64,000 nt of DNA, from assembly GCF_014202995.1 (NCBI RefSeq), contig NZ_JACHIA010000010.1, positions 1 through 64,000 on the forward strand, in the 5' to 3' direction. Position 1 is the first letter of the stretch, and each line of letters starts with the position of its first letter. Made by a program: the position numbers and the translations under genes. The notes below the pieces were generated by a model. That model had not been told where the DNA came from. It saw only the letters and a program-made list of their open reading frames with translations, and made no database searches. Below, one piece after another: positions 44,472-55,119 of the stretch. The stretch is from Longimicrobium terrae. GTDB taxonomy: Bacteria > Gemmatimonadota > Gemmatimonadetes > Longimicrobiales > Longimicrobiaceae.

Positions 44472-45596
44472 TCAGGGCGTGTAGGTGGAGTTCTGCGCCT
44501 TGGGCGTACCCCTGCCGCCGGGGCCGTACACCGCGGTCACCAGCGCGCTCGCCCAGTTGCTGCCGTCCATGTTGCTGTTGTCCAGCAGCGGGTTCTTCAG
44601 TTCGCGGCTGATTCCGTCCTGCGCCGAGGTGGCGGCCGACGCGTACTGCACGCGGTCCAGTGTCAGCGTGTCGGTGCCCACCACGCGGGCGATCTTGAGG
44701 GCGTCCAGCGAGTTGGCCAGGGCGATCACGTTGCCGTACGCGTAATCCACCGGCACGCCGCCGTTGGCGGTAGTGTTGGTGCTCTGCCCCAGCACCACGT
44801 ACCCGCCCGAAGGCACCACGAGCGAGGACGAGATCAGGTGGTACGGCCGGCGCCCGGATTGGGCGGAGTCGGCGATCACCAGGTTCTGAAGATTCACCTT
44901 CAGCGTTCCCGCGTTGTACACCTCGAACCACTCGCCGTTGACGTCGGGGTTCGTGTTGTAGTTCGCGGGGTTGGCCAGCACCTCGTTGATCACCAGCAGG
45001 TACTGCACGTCCGTTTCGATGTAGATCTTGAACGACACGCTGCCCACGGACGCCGGCGCGCTGAGCTGCCACGTCTTGGACGACGAAACCTCGTCCTTGC
45101 TCAGGATCTCGTTGTAGGCGAAGTACGGCTGCTCTTCACCCGTGATGTCGGCGACGCCGTCCGCGTTGGCCACACTGACCGAACCCGTGCCGCTGGTGAC
45201 CGTGGGGCCGGCGTGAAAGAACGCCCGGATGCCTTGCGGGTCCGGCACGGTGCCGTCCGGAGTTCCCATTGCCTCGTTCAACAGGTTCTGCACCGTCACG
45301 TCGAACTGAAAGATCTCCGTACCCGCATCGTACGAGACGTTGCTGGACGTCAGCTTCAGCAACGAGTTCTGCCCGCCCAGGATCGACCGGCTGCCAGCGC
45401 CCGCCGGGGCCGCGGGAGCGCAGCTCACCGACGACGAATGGATGCTGGCGGTGCAGTCGAACGCCTGCAACGCGGTTTCCGGCACGTCACCATCCACCGG
45501 GCGCTGCACCGCGGTGGGCTGCTGGTCGCCGCACGCCGCGGCGAGGAGGACGGCGGCGGCCAGCCAGCGCCGCGACGCAAGAGGTCTCAGGTTCAC
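44472..45596 (-). CDS. Lamin-tail-domain lipoprotein, copy 5 of 5
   Basis: 374 residues from a GTG at 45596. Lipoprotein signal (RRWLAAAVLLAAACGDQQP). Closest to copies 1 and 3 at the C-terminus (DAIKIARVYGTDTLTLDRTQ-like; GRGTPKAQNSTYTP). First gene of the array in the direction of transcription. The upstream 268-bp gap to the nitroreductase gene should contain its promoter. Confidence 0.86.
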   Translation of the reverse strand: MNLRPLASRRWLAAAVLLAAACGDQQPTAVQRPVDGDVPETALQAFDCTASIHSSSVSCAPAAPAGAGSRSILGGQNSLLKLTSSNVSYDAGTEIFQFDVTVQNLLNEAMGTPDGTVPDPQGIRAFFHAGPTVTSGTGSVSVANADGVADITGEEQPYFAYNEILSKDEVSSSKTWQLSAPASVGSVSFKIYIETDVQYLLVINEVLANPANYNTNPDVNGEWFEVYNAGTLKVNLQNLVIADSAQSGRRPYHLISSSLVVPSGGYVVLGQSTNTTANGGVPVDYAYGNVIALANSLDALKIARVVGTDTLTLDRVQYASAATSAQDGISRELKNPLLDNSNMDGSNWASALVTAVYGPGGRGTPKAQNSTYTP

Positions 45597-45864
45597 GGAT
45601 CGATCCGATGGTCAGGGGGAAATGGAGGGGGCAGACCGGAGTTCGAGCTACAAGGTAGCTGATCCCGGCGGATGCGCAACCCTTTGTAGGATGCACAGTT
45701 ACCGACACCAGCGCGCCGGTTTCTCGTAAATCGGCAGAGGACAACGGACTAGACGAGCCCGTACCAAATCTGTCACATTTTTCCAACCCGCGTTCGCGGC
45801 GCTGCGACGGCACGGGTAGCAGCACGCGATTTCGATCCCGGATGCCGGTCGCGTGGCCCCCGGC

Positions 45865-46533
45865 TCAGGATCCGGGCGCGGGCAGCCGCAGGTCCACCCA
45901 GCGCGACCACTCCGCCGGGGCGCCGCGCCGGTCGCGGTGGCTGCCCCCGCTCACTTCAGCGTCCCCCGTATCCGCGGGAAAGAAGAAGAGCGATCCCAGC
46001 AGAATCTCCCGCTCCGGAATGCCCATCCACCCGAACGCGTCCGGATCGCGAAGCGCGCCGCCGGACGCCCAGTAGTTGCGGATTCCGCGCGCCGTGGCGG
46101 CGAGCAGCAGGTTCTGCACGGCCGCGCCCGCCGCGGCCACGATCTCCATGTTGTCCACCGTCGCCTCGAACAGCCCGTCGATCTCTCCCCTGGGCGGGTT
46201 GGGCAGCCACGTGGCCTGCACCAGCGCCGAGGCCGCGCCCAGCATGCGCGGCACCTTGCTCTTGTCGCCGCGCGCGAGCAGGGCCTGCCGCAGCGCCCGG
46301 CACCCGTCCGCGTCCAGCAGGTGAAAGCGCCACGGGACGATGGAGGTCAGCCCGCCGTCCTGCAGGTGCACGCGCGCCGCCGGCTTGTGAAAGGGCGCCC
46401 ATCCCGCAACCGCCACCAGTTCGTCGATCACACCGCGCGCGGACACCGGCGGGAGCGCCTCGTCCGCCAGCACCTTTTCCGTCCGCCGCGCCCGGATCGT
46501 CTGATCCACCTCGGCCGCCTTCTCTGTACTCAT
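45865..46533 (-). CDS. Nitroreductase-family flavoprotein
   Basis: 222 residues. RARRTEKVLADEALPP, VAGWAPFHKPAARVHLQDGG, WRFHLLDADG and AAGAAVQNLLLAATARGIRN-YW follow the nitroreductase fold, with the usual Arg pair for FMN and NAD(P)H binding. It probably reduces quinones or nitro compounds with NAD(P)H. It has the compact, cofactor-binding dimer architecture. ATG 46533 sits behind an AGGAGACAGCAAGGC site on the complement. It is leftward and stands alone, with no partner gene. Confidence 0.86.
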   Translation of the reverse strand: MSTEKAAEVDQTIRARRTEKVLADEALPPVSARGVIDELVAVAGWAPFHKPAARVHLQDGGLTSIVPWRFHLLDADGCRALRQALLARGDKSKVPRMLGAASALVQATWLPNPPRGEIDGLFEATVDNMEIVAAAGAAVQNLLLAATARGIRNYWASGGALRDPDAFGWMGIPEREILLGSLFFFPADTGDAEVSGGSHRDRRGAPAEWSRWVDLRLPAPGS

Positions 46534-46806
46534 GCCTTGCTGTCTCCTGAATCGGTTCGTCCCCGAAATTTATCGACAGGCGCGGGTGAAGGCCAACGCG
46601 CGGCGGCGGGATCAGTCCCTCCCTCTCCCGCGTTTCTCGCCGGGGGATCACCGGCTGTCCATGGGAGAGGACGAAACCAGGTTCTTCGTATCAGAATCAC
46701 CCGCCCATCGTATCAGATGGAGATGGTCTGGATCTTGTAAAACCGGCGGACGAGAGCCCGGCCGCAGGGTGTGGCGGGCCCGATCAACCAGAAGGAATCC
46801 GGAACG

Positions 46807-47370
46807 ATGAAGAAAGTCATGTCTGCCGCGGCCGTGGCCGCCGGCGCGCTGCTGGTGTCGGCGAGCAGCGCCGGGGCCCAGGTGTTCACCCCCAGCTACC
46901 AGTCGCCGGTGCCCATGAACGACCTGGGCATCTACCTGAGCGACGGCCCGGGCGACTCCGCCTTCGAGGGCATCTACCGCGAGGGGCCGCTCGGCCTGCG
47001 CGTGGGCTACGTGGACGCGCTCGACGGCCTGATTTCCGTCGGTGGCGAACTGCGGGTGCCGCTCACCGCGCCCATTCCGGTGGCGTTCACCGCCGCCGCG
47101 CAGGGGCTGCTGGGCGATGACCAGGCGATCGGCCTGCAGGCGGGCGTCAGCGTGGGCCAGCGGTTCGTAACTCCGGGCGTGGCGCTCACGCCGTACCTGC
47201 ACCCGCGGGTGGCGGCCATCCAGGGCTACGGCGGCGACGAGTTCGAGACGGAACTGCTGGCGGAACTGGGATTGGACGCGGAGTTCTCCAGCAACCTCAT
47301 CCTTCGCCTGAGCCTGGGACTGAGCGACGAGTCGCCGGACGTGGGCGTGGGCCTTTCCTGGCGCCGCTGA
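46807..47370 (+). CDS. Exported small beta-barrel-like protein
   Basis: 187 residues. Signal peptide MKKVMSAAAVAAGALLVSAS (cleavage near GAQV) and repeated amphipathic strands (GLRVGYVDALDGLISVGGEL, GVALTPYLHPRVAAIQGYG), ending GVGLSWRR. Probably a small outer-membrane or periplasmic barrel of unknown role. RBS AAGGAA at -10. It is followed by two consecutive hairpins. Confidence 0.72.
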   Translation: MKKVMSAAAVAAGALLVSASSAGAQVFTPSYQSPVPMNDLGIYLSDGPGDSAFEGIYREGPLGLRVGYVDALDGLISVGGELRVPLTAPIPVAFTAAAQGLLGDDQAIGLQAGVSVGQRFVTPGVALTPYLHPRVAAIQGYGGDEFETELLAELGLDAEFSSNLILRLSLGLSDESPDVGVGLSWRR

Positions 47371-47400
47371 CCGTCCGCGGTCCGGGAGGATGAACAGAAT

Positions 47401-47432
47401 GGCGGCCCGCCGGACTCTTCCGGCGGGCCGCC
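47401..47432 (+). terminator. Terminator hairpin
   Basis: Perfect stem GGCGGCCCGCCGGA / TCCGGCGGGCCGCC, 30 bp after the barrel-like gene. Confidence 0.88.
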
Positions 47433-47466
47433 GCTGCGTCTGGCCATGGATTGGAGGAGAATGCAG

Positions 47467-47492
47467 GCCGGCGGAACGCGAGTTCCGCCGGC
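47467..47492 (+). terminator. Second hairpin, probable back-up terminator
   Basis: Arms GCCGGCGGAAC and GTTCCGCCGGC (tetraloop GCGA), followed by TTC. Confidence 0.65.
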
Positions 47493-47597
47493 TTCTGGGT
47501 TGGGACAGTGGATTTGTAGAGGATTGATTTCGGCGCGCGAGGCGGGTGCCAGGGCGGCCCCCGCCCGGGCTCGTACGACTCGCCCACCCTCCCGAGC

Positions 47598-47683
47598 GAG
47601 AGCGGATGAATCCGCCGCTCAAGCTGCGGTAACCCCCGACACCGGCTGCTGGCGCATCCGGTTCGGGGCTTCAACTGCACCGT
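47598..47683 (+). repeat. Dispersed element R1, copy G
   Basis: Reads GAGCGGATGAATCCGCCGCT and ends GTTCGGGGCTTCAACTGCA. Lies 228 bp downstream of the barrel-like gene, same orientation, followed by R2 copy 2 (47701-47769). Confidence 0.8.
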
Positions 47684-47700
47684 GGAATCCGCACGACACT

Positions 47701-47769
47701 GGTGTGTGCTCCCTCTCCCACATCCGTTCGTGGGAGAGGGTCGTCGTGCGCAGCACGCGGGGTGAGGGC
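47701..47769 (-). repeat. Repeat R2, copy 2
   Basis: Inverse of 3310-3377 with few changes; hairpin CTCTCCCAC / GTGGGAGAG around CATCCGTTC. Confidence 0.78.
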
Positions 47770-48093
47770 CACCGCCGGCGGACGCGCCGATCCGTATTCC
47801 GCACCGCCATTGTCCCTTCCTCGCCACGGCAAAGGCCGGAAACAGAAACGCCCCCGCCCTCGGCGTTGAGGAGTGGGGCGTTCCTGCGTGGCGGAAAAGG
47901 ATCAGTACCGGGGACGGACAGAGAAGCACGCTGCTGTCATGACCGGAACCCTGCCCGCTCCTGACAGCTCTCCTCTTCCGTCATCCGCCGTGCCGACGAG
48001 GTGCGCCAAAATGGCGGTACAAGCGTCAAAACCTGCCGGAAACACATGAGAAAAGGTGGCATGCCCGTTGCCCTTTCCACGGCAAGCGCATCA

Positions 48094-48134
48094 AGGCGCG
48101 CCGGGTCTGAGGGCCCGGCAGCGCCTCTGTTTTC
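48094..48134 (+). promoter_or_regulatory. Hairpin plus T-run in the dnaK leader
   Basis: AGGCGC-GCCGGG ... CCCGGC-A-GCGCCT (6+6 bp around an 8-base loop, one bulge) followed by CTGTTTT, ending about 22 bp before dnaK's ATG. It looks like a terminator or attenuator. A role in heat regulation is not shown, and no CIRCE operator was seen. Confidence 0.55.
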
Positions 48135-48155
48135 TCATCACTGACAGGAGAGCCC

Positions 48156-50102
<1,947 letters not shown>

Positions 50103-50124
50103 TCGCCTTCGCGTGTGAATACAC

Positions 50125-50155
50125 GGCCCCGCCGCCCCGAGAGGGCGGCGGGGCC
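50125..50155 (+). terminator. Terminator downstream of dnaK
   Basis: Stem GGCCCCGCCGCCC / GGGCGGCGGGGCC, 22 bp after the stop. Confidence 0.85.
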
Positions 50156-50174
50156 GCTGTCTTGCGAGGGAAAG

Positions 50175-50490
50175 AAAGTGCGTGAGTGCGGGGTGCTGGG
50201 TGCGTGAGTGCGAAAAGAAGAAAGTGCTCAGGTACAAGTGCCGAGTGCCCAGGGTCAGTGCCCAGTGCCGAGGGCCCGGTGCCCGTCAGGCCGGTCGCGT
50301 GGCCGGACCGGGCTGGCCTGAGGTCCACGGCGGCGGCTGGTCTCGTACATACCTCGTCAGAGACTGCGTGCGCGGGCCGTTCCGATGGTGCGCACCAGGG
50401 CTGGGCACTTGGGCACTTGTACCTGAGCACTGGGCACTGGCCCTTTGTCTTTCGCACTCACGCACTAACGCACCCCGCACTAACGCACTG
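50175..50490. repeat. Nested inverted repeats (R5 plus GTGCTCAGGTACAAGTGCC arms)
   Basis: Outer R5 arms 50175-50216 and 50449-50490. An inner pair at ~50224-50285 and ~50398-50442 shares AGTGCTCAGGTACAAGTGCC and its complement. No gene in this stretch; the HtrA promoter must lie between 50490 and 50577. Confidence 0.85.
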
Positions 50491-50576
50491 TTCATCCTCC
50501 GCCCCTTCCCGTACGCGGCGGATTCCCGGATCTTTGGTTCCGCTCATCCGGTGTCGGACGCACACACAGAGGAAGC

Positions 50577-52097
50577 ATGCTCGATCCCGTACGCGCCAAG
50601 TTCAAGATGCTGGGCACCACGGCCGGCGCATTCGCAGGCGGCATTCTGGTGGCCACCGGCCTGGACTGGACGGCCGGCTCGCACGCCGCCGTCCTGCAGA
50701 CCACGCCCCGTCCCGGCAGCGCCGAGGTGCGCCCCGTGGCCGAGATGAGCGAAGCCTTCATCCGCATCGCCGAATCCGTGACGCCGGCCGTGGTGGCCAT
50801 CGAGACGGAAAGCAGCGGCGCCGAGGAGGAAGATCCCCGCGGCGGCAACCGGCGCGGCTTCCCCTTTCCCTTCCCCATGCCCGAGGGCCAGCCCGACGTG
50901 CCCCAGGAATCCAGCGGCTCCGGATTCCTGATCTCGCCCGAAGGCTACATCATGACCAACAACCACGTGGTCGCCGACGCGGACCAGATCAACGTGGTGC
51001 TCAGCGACAACCGCCACCTGCGCGCCACGCTGGTGGGGCGCGACCCGCTGACCGACATCGCCGTCATCAAGGTGGAGGGCGGCACCTTTCCGTCCGTACG
51101 CCTGGGACGCAGCGAGGGCGTGCGCATCGGCGAGTGGGTGCTGGCCATCGGCAACCCGCTGGACCTGGGCACGACGGTCACCTCCGGCATCGTAAGCGCC
51201 AAGGGACGCACGCTCAACAACCTGATCGGGCAGAGCGCGGGCGCCAACGGGCGCTGGGCCATCGAGGACTTCATCCAGACCGACGCGCCCATCAACCCGG
51301 GCAACAGCGGCGGCCCGCTGGTGAACCTGCGCGGCGAAGTCGTGGGCGTGAACTCCGCGATCGCCTCGCCGACAGGCTTCTATTCGGGATACGGATTCGC
51401 CGTCCCCATCGACCTGGCACGCAAGGTGGGGGATGACCTGATCCGCTACGGCCGCGTGCGCCGCCCCGCGGTGGGGATCCAGGTGAGCAACGTGACGCCG
51501 GAAGACGCCGAGGTTTTCAAGCTGGAGCGCATCGTGGGCGTGGTGGTGCAGGACTTTCCCGAAGACAGCCCCGCGCGGGAGGCCGGCGTGCGGCAGGGCG
51601 ACGTGATCGTGGCGGTCAACGGGCAGACGGTGGAGCGCGTGGGGCAGTTTCAGCGGCTGATCGCGACCAAGCAGCCGGGAGAAACGGTGACGCTGGACCT
51701 GATCCGCTACGGCCAGCGCCAGCAGGTGCGCGCCCGGCTGTCCGAGGCGCCGTCGCAGCCCGCCGAGCCGGCCCGCCCCGCGCGCCACGCCGCCGCCGAG
51801 ACGGGATCGCGGCTGGGGATCGCCGTCGCCGCGGTTTCGCCGGAACTGGCGCGCCGCTACGAGCTGGAGGGCGGCACCGCGGGCGTCGTCATCACCCAGG
51901 TGGAGCGCGGCGGCGTGGGCGACCGCGCGAACCTGGGCGAGGGGCTGCGCATCCTTGCCGTGGACGGGCAGACGGTGCCCGATGTGGAAGCCTTCCGCCG
52001 CGCGGTGGAGCGCCGGCGCGGCGGCGAAGTCATTTCGCTGCGCGTGCTTCTGCCCGCGGGCGAGGGAAGCATCTACAACATCCGCCTGCCGGAGTAG
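50577..52097 (+). CDS. DegP/HtrA-family periplasmic serine protease
   Basis: 506 residues. A signal anchor (MLGTTAGAFAGGILVATGLD) is followed by a trypsin-like domain with the triad H130 (MTNNHVV), D160 (LTDIAVIK) and S244 (GNSGGPL), then two PDZ domains (~285-385 and ~400-495). The second ends GEVISLRVLLPAGEGS. HtrA proteases degrade or chaperone misfolded envelope proteins, allosterically gated by the PDZ domains. The ATG follows AGAGGAAGC. The stop codon lies inside a perfect 13-bp hairpin. Confidence 0.95.
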   Translation: MLDPVRAKFKMLGTTAGAFAGGILVATGLDWTAGSHAAVLQTTPRPGSAEVRPVAEMSEAFIRIAESVTPAVVAIETESSGAEEEDPRGGNRRGFPFPFPMPEGQPDVPQESSGSGFLISPEGYIMTNNHVVADADQINVVLSDNRHLRATLVGRDPLTDIAVIKVEGGTFPSVRLGRSEGVRIGEWVLAIGNPLDLGTTVTSGIVSAKGRTLNNLIGQSAGANGRWAIEDFIQTDAPINPGNSGGPLVNLRGEVVGVNSAIASPTGFYSGYGFAVPIDLARKVGDDLIRYGRVRRPAVGIQVSNVTPEDAEVFKLERIVGVVVQDFPEDSPAREAGVRQGDVIVAVNGQTVERVGQFQRLIATKQPGETVTLDLIRYGQRQQVRARLSEAPSQPAEPARPARHAAAETGSRLGIAVAAVSPELARRYELEGGTAGVVITQVERGGVGDRANLGEGLRILAVDGQTVPDVEAFRRAVERRRGGEVISLRVLLPAGEGSIYNIRLPE

Positions 52098-52110
52098 CTC
52101 CGGCAGGCGG
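52082..52110. other. Hairpin with the htrA stop codon in its loop
   Basis: CCGCCTGCCGGAG (52082-52094), loop TAG (52095-52097, the stop codon), CTCCGGCAGGCGG (52098-52110). A perfect 13-bp stem over the 3' end of the coding region. It could stabilise the mRNA end or affect termination. Confidence 0.85.
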
Positions 52111-52127
52111 TCGGGAGAGAAGTCGGC

Positions 52128-52163
52128 AAGCGGCCCGGGCACATGCCCGGGCCGCTTCTTTTT
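52128..52163 (+). terminator. Rho-independent terminator
   Basis: Stem AAGCGGCCCGGGCA / TGCCCGGGCCGCTT with loop CA and a TTTTT tail, about 30 bp after the HtrA stop. Confidence 0.93.
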
Positions 52164-52326
52164 CGCCCATTGATGCAGCGCGCCACCCAGCACCCGCCCG
52201 CGCGCCGGACCTCCTCCCCCAGACAAAGCTCAGGGCGGATGCCGCCATCCGTCCCCCGCCGCCGCGGCGCCAACCCGCACCGTGATCCCCGCCAGCCGAT
52301 CACAATCTTTTCCAACAACAATTTTC

Positions 52327-52354
52327 TTGACACGGAGCGTCCGGATTGTAAATT
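52327..52354 (+). promoter_or_regulatory. Sigma70-like promoter of the propeller/peptide operon
   Basis: TTGACA at 52327-52332, a 16-bp spacer and TAAATT at 52349-52354, in an unusually A+T-rich stretch within a G+C-rich genome. The first gene starts ~80 bp downstream. Read by eye; no other copy of this pair was seen in the intergenic DNA around it. Confidence 0.65.
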
Positions 52355-52435
52355 GTCAATTCAGGTGCGCAGGGGCTGATCCCCGCCCCGCCGCCCTCCT
52401 CCACACCCAGCGTTCCCTGGACGGGACCCACCTCG

Positions 52436-53023
52436 ATGCAGATCCACCCGCTCTCCGTCGCCACCGCTCCCGATCCGCCTCCCGCGCGGTTGTCGCGCCT
52501 GGGCCGCCTCTCCGACTGGCAGTTCCGCACGCTGCTGCTGGCGATGGGAGCGGTGTCGGCGCTGATGGTGGCGGAAGCAGCGCAGACCTTTGCCGAAATG
52601 GCCGAGCGCAACGCCACGCTCTCCACGAGGTGGGCCGCCATCTCTCCGGTCGCGTACGGGTCCCCGCTCCCCGCCCTGCATGCGCTTGCACCCGCCCTGG
52701 ACGAAAGTCCGCGCATTCTCCTGCGCGCGGACGCCGAGCCTGCAGGCAGAGAGGCCCGCTGTGCGCTGGCGGCAGAAGCGGGACGCGGCCCGAACATCCG
52801 GTGGATCGCCCTGGCCGCGCCCGTGGAGCCCTGTGTAGTGCGGGCATTCGGAAATGCCGTGCTGCGCGGCGACGGGACGGCTGCCAGGGAATTCGGGACC
52901 GCGCGGTGGATCGTGCTGGACGCGGGCGGAGTGGCGCGGTACAGCAGCCGGAACGTGCCCTCGCCGCAACGGCTTCGATCGACGGCGGCACTGCTGGCGC
53001 CGTCCGCGGAGAGCGGGCGGTGA
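52436..53023 (+). CDS. Single-pass membrane protein of unknown function
   Basis: 195 residues. A cytoplasmic N-terminus is followed by one membrane helix (~30-49; RTLLLAMGAVSALMVAEAAQ) and a periplasmic domain with two Cys (EARCALA, EPCVVRAF) and a Val/Ala-rich beta pattern. No family recognised. First gene of the operon; its stop overlaps the GTG of the next gene by GTGA, which fits translational coupling. The Cys pair fits the thiol-redox theme of the operon. Confidence 0.7.
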   Translation: MQIHPLSVATAPDPPPARLSRLGRLSDWQFRTLLLAMGAVSALMVAEAAQTFAEMAERNATLSTRWAAISPVAYGSPLPALHALAPALDESPRILLRADAEPAGREARCALAAEAGRGPNIRWIALAAPVEPCVVRAFGNAVLRGDGTAAREFGTARWIVLDAGGVARYSSRNVPSPQRLRSTAALLAPSAESGR

Positions 53024-54261
53024 AGCGCGCACGGCTGATTCTGATCGTGGCGGGCGCCGGAGCGATGCTCTCGACCGCGGCCGCGCTCCGCCCCGGTGGA
53101 CCGGTGGCCGCCGAACTCGCATCCCCGCTGTTCACCTCGCCCGTGCAGGCCCGCCTGGCGGCCGACCGGCGGATTGCGGCCGGACCGCAGGACGGCGCGC
53201 AGACGGACCTGTCGGAACTCGCGCTGCGCATCGACGGCGGAGAGGAGGGATTCGGGCACATCGTGGACGTGGTGCCGAGCCCGGGGGGAGACACGATCTA
53301 CGTGCTCGACGGGATGTCGCTCTCCGGCTCCGCGTTCGACTCCGGCGGGACGCGGCTGTTCGGCTTCGGAGGCGCGGGCGGCGGCCCGGGCGAGTTCCGC
53401 CGTCCCACCAGCCTGACCCTGCTGCCCTGGAGCGGAGAGGTCGCCGTGTGGGACGTGCAGACGCAGCGGATGACGGTGCACACGTCCGCGGGAGCGCCGG
53501 TACGGTCGCTCAGCCCCGCCGGGCTCGGCCAGGGGCTGGTGCAGAGGATGGCCGCGGTGGAGGGCGGCTTCGTAGCCGAAGTCCGCTCGGACCCGTTGCG
53601 GGTGCAGCCGGACGCGCAGGGGGGAGCGCTCGTGCGGCTGGACACGGCCGCGCGCGCGACGCGGACGCTGCTGCGCTTCCGGGTGCCGGGGGTAAACGCA
53701 AGTCACCGGGAGTCCGCCGCAGGAAGCAGCGTGACCACCTGGCTCAACCCGCTGACGTGGTCGCCCGAGCCCCGGTGGAGTGCGCTGAGGGACGGCTCCG
53801 TGGTATTTGCGCCCGGCGGTCCCGACGACGTGTATCGCATTGACCCGTCCGGCCGCGTCGAGCGTATTCGCGCCGACTTTCGCCCGGCGCGCGTCACGCG
53901 CGGAGACCGCGTTCGCCACCTGGCCGGGCTGCGCGAGCGCGGAAAGATCGCGGCCTCCACCACGCCGCTGCACCTGCTGGAGCCGCTGAACCGTTCCTAC
54001 TACGCACGCGTTCGCCCCGCCGTGAGCGGCGTGCTCGCCGGTCCCGGCGGGGCCGTGTGGACCCGCGGATTCAGCACGGAGGACGACTGGCGCGGCTACA
54101 GCCGGGAGTGGCGCGTCGCCGCAGCCGCGCGCCCCCCGGCGCGGGTGCGCCTGCCGCGTGGATTTGAACCGCTCCACATCGCGGGCAGCCTCGTGTACGG
54201 AGTGGCGGTCGACAGCATGCTGGCGGAGCGGGTGGAAGCGTACCGCGTGGAGGTGCCATGA
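53020..54261 (+). CDS. Exported six-bladed beta-propeller protein 1
   Basis: 413 residues from a GTG fixed by the GTGA overlap with the upstream gene. Signal sequence (RARLILIVAGAGAMLSTAAA), then repeated blade motifs (GGDTIYVLDGMSLSGSAFDS, GGTRLFGFGGAGGGPGEFRR, SGEVAVWDVQTQRMTVHTSA, DVYRIDPSGRVERIRADFRP) characteristic of NHL-like six-bladed propellers. It is probably periplasmic. It overlaps the thioredoxin-like gene by ATGA, so both belong to one operon. Confidence 0.8.
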   Translation: MKRARLILIVAGAGAMLSTAAALRPGGPVAAELASPLFTSPVQARLAADRRIAAGPQDGAQTDLSELALRIDGGEEGFGHIVDVVPSPGGDTIYVLDGMSLSGSAFDSGGTRLFGFGGAGGGPGEFRRPTSLTLLPWSGEVAVWDVQTQRMTVHTSAGAPVRSLSPAGLGQGLVQRMAAVEGGFVAEVRSDPLRVQPDAQGGALVRLDTAARATRTLLRFRVPGVNASHRESAAGSSVTTWLNPLTWSPEPRWSALRDGSVVFAPGGPDDVYRIDPSGRVERIRADFRPARVTRGDRVRHLAGLRERGKIAASTTPLHLLEPLNRSYYARVRPAVSGVLAGPGGAVWTRGFSTEDDWRGYSREWRVAAAARPPARVRLPRGFEPLHIAGSLVYGVAVDSMLAERVEAYRVEVP

Positions 54262-54791
54262 ACCGGTGGAAGCGCCTGAGCATCACGGGCTTTCTCGCGC
54301 TCCTGCTCGCGTGGAGCGGCCTCCGGACCGCGAGCGCGGCCGTCGCATGGAGCCGGGCGCCGGAGGCGGCGCAGCGGACGGGGCTGCTTCAGCCGGCGCG
54401 CACGCGCGTGCGGGCGACGACGCCGGAGCTGGCCCGCATCGCCCGGGCGAAACGGGCGATCGTCTTTGTCTACGCGCCCACCTGCAGCGCGTGCAACGGC
54501 AACATGGCCAACTGGATCGACCTCGTCGCCGACCTGCACGGCGGGCAGGTGCAGCTGTTCGCCGTCGCGCCGGCCGGCACGCCCGCGGCGCGCGAGTACT
54601 GGGGCCCGCTCTCAAGGCACGTACACGTGATTACCGCCACACCCGCGGAGGTGCGCGGCGCGCTGAACGCGGAGGTCACGCCCGCCACCATCCTGGTAGA
54701 GAATGGGGTGATCCGGGGCGTCGCCACCGGCGCGCTCACGCGGCCGGCGATACGGCAGGTGCACGCCTTCGCGGCCCGCCCCGCCGAATAA
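54258..54791 (+). CDS. Thioredoxin-like exported protein (CxxC)
   Basis: 177 residues. Signal/anchor (LSITGFLALLLAWSGLRTAS), then a thioredoxin fold with YAPTCSACNGNM (C76-x2-C79), a cis-Pro at VTPATILVENG and the beta-strand order expected of TlpA/DsbE-like proteins. It probably oxidises or reduces thiols in the periplasm. Adjacent genes encode a Cys-rich peptide and a Cys-containing membrane protein, which are natural candidate substrates (inference). Confidence 0.82.
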   Translation: MNRWKRLSITGFLALLLAWSGLRTASAAVAWSRAPEAAQRTGLLQPARTRVRATTPELARIARAKRAIVFVYAPTCSACNGNMANWIDLVADLHGGQVQLFAVAPAGTPAAREYWGPLSRHVHVITATPAEVRGALNAEVTPATILVENGVIRGVATGALTRPAIRQVHAFAARPAE

Positions 54792-54852
54792 TTCTACCTC
54801 GCGCATCAACCCGTCCCGGCCGGGACTTCATCCGCCCTCCCAAGGAGATTCC

Positions 54853-55119
54853 ATGTCACAGGATACCAGACGTCTGCGCCACCTTCAGATTGCACTGTTC
54901 TCAATGATCGCCGCGATGCTGCTCCTGCTTTCTCCACGCCTCGTTCAACGGGTCTACGCGCAGGACCTTCCCAGCTGCAGCGCGAACTGCTCGCGGGGGT
55001 CGTGCAGTGGAAACGGCAACTGCACCTGCTCCTGCAGCTTCTGGACGGGCGCGCCCATCTGCTCCTGCTCCACCGGCGCCACCGGCGGAGGGGAGCACGA
55101 GGTCGTCACGCCTCCCTGA
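54853..55119 (+). CDS. Small exported 8-Cys peptide
   Basis: 88 residues behind a strong AAGGAG site. Hydrophobic signal region ~12-28 (QIALFSMIAAMLLLLSP) with a possible cleavage near YAQ-D38. The mature part has eight Cys between 42 and 72 in a Ser/Asn/Gly-rich context (SCSANCSRGSCSGNGNCTCS) and an acidic tail. No family recognised. The arrangement (exported Cys-rich peptide next to propeller lipoproteins) recalls the NVEALA/propeller pairs of Bacteroidetes, but the sequence lacks an NVEALA box. It has no terminator of its own before the next gene (168 bp). Confidence 0.78.
   Translation: MSQDTRRLRHLQIALFSMIAAMLLLLSPRLVQRVYAQDLPSCSANCSRGSCSGNGNCTCSCSFWTGAPICSCSTGATGGGEHEVVTPP

Noticed and set aside
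38788-45596. Array as an assembly artefact of one repeated gene
   Set aside because: The copies differ clearly in signal peptides, insertions and intergenic lengths, so they are distinct genes.
48000-48155. CIRCE operator upstream of dnaK
   Set aside because: The TTAGCACTC-N9-GAGTGCTAA inverted repeat is not present.
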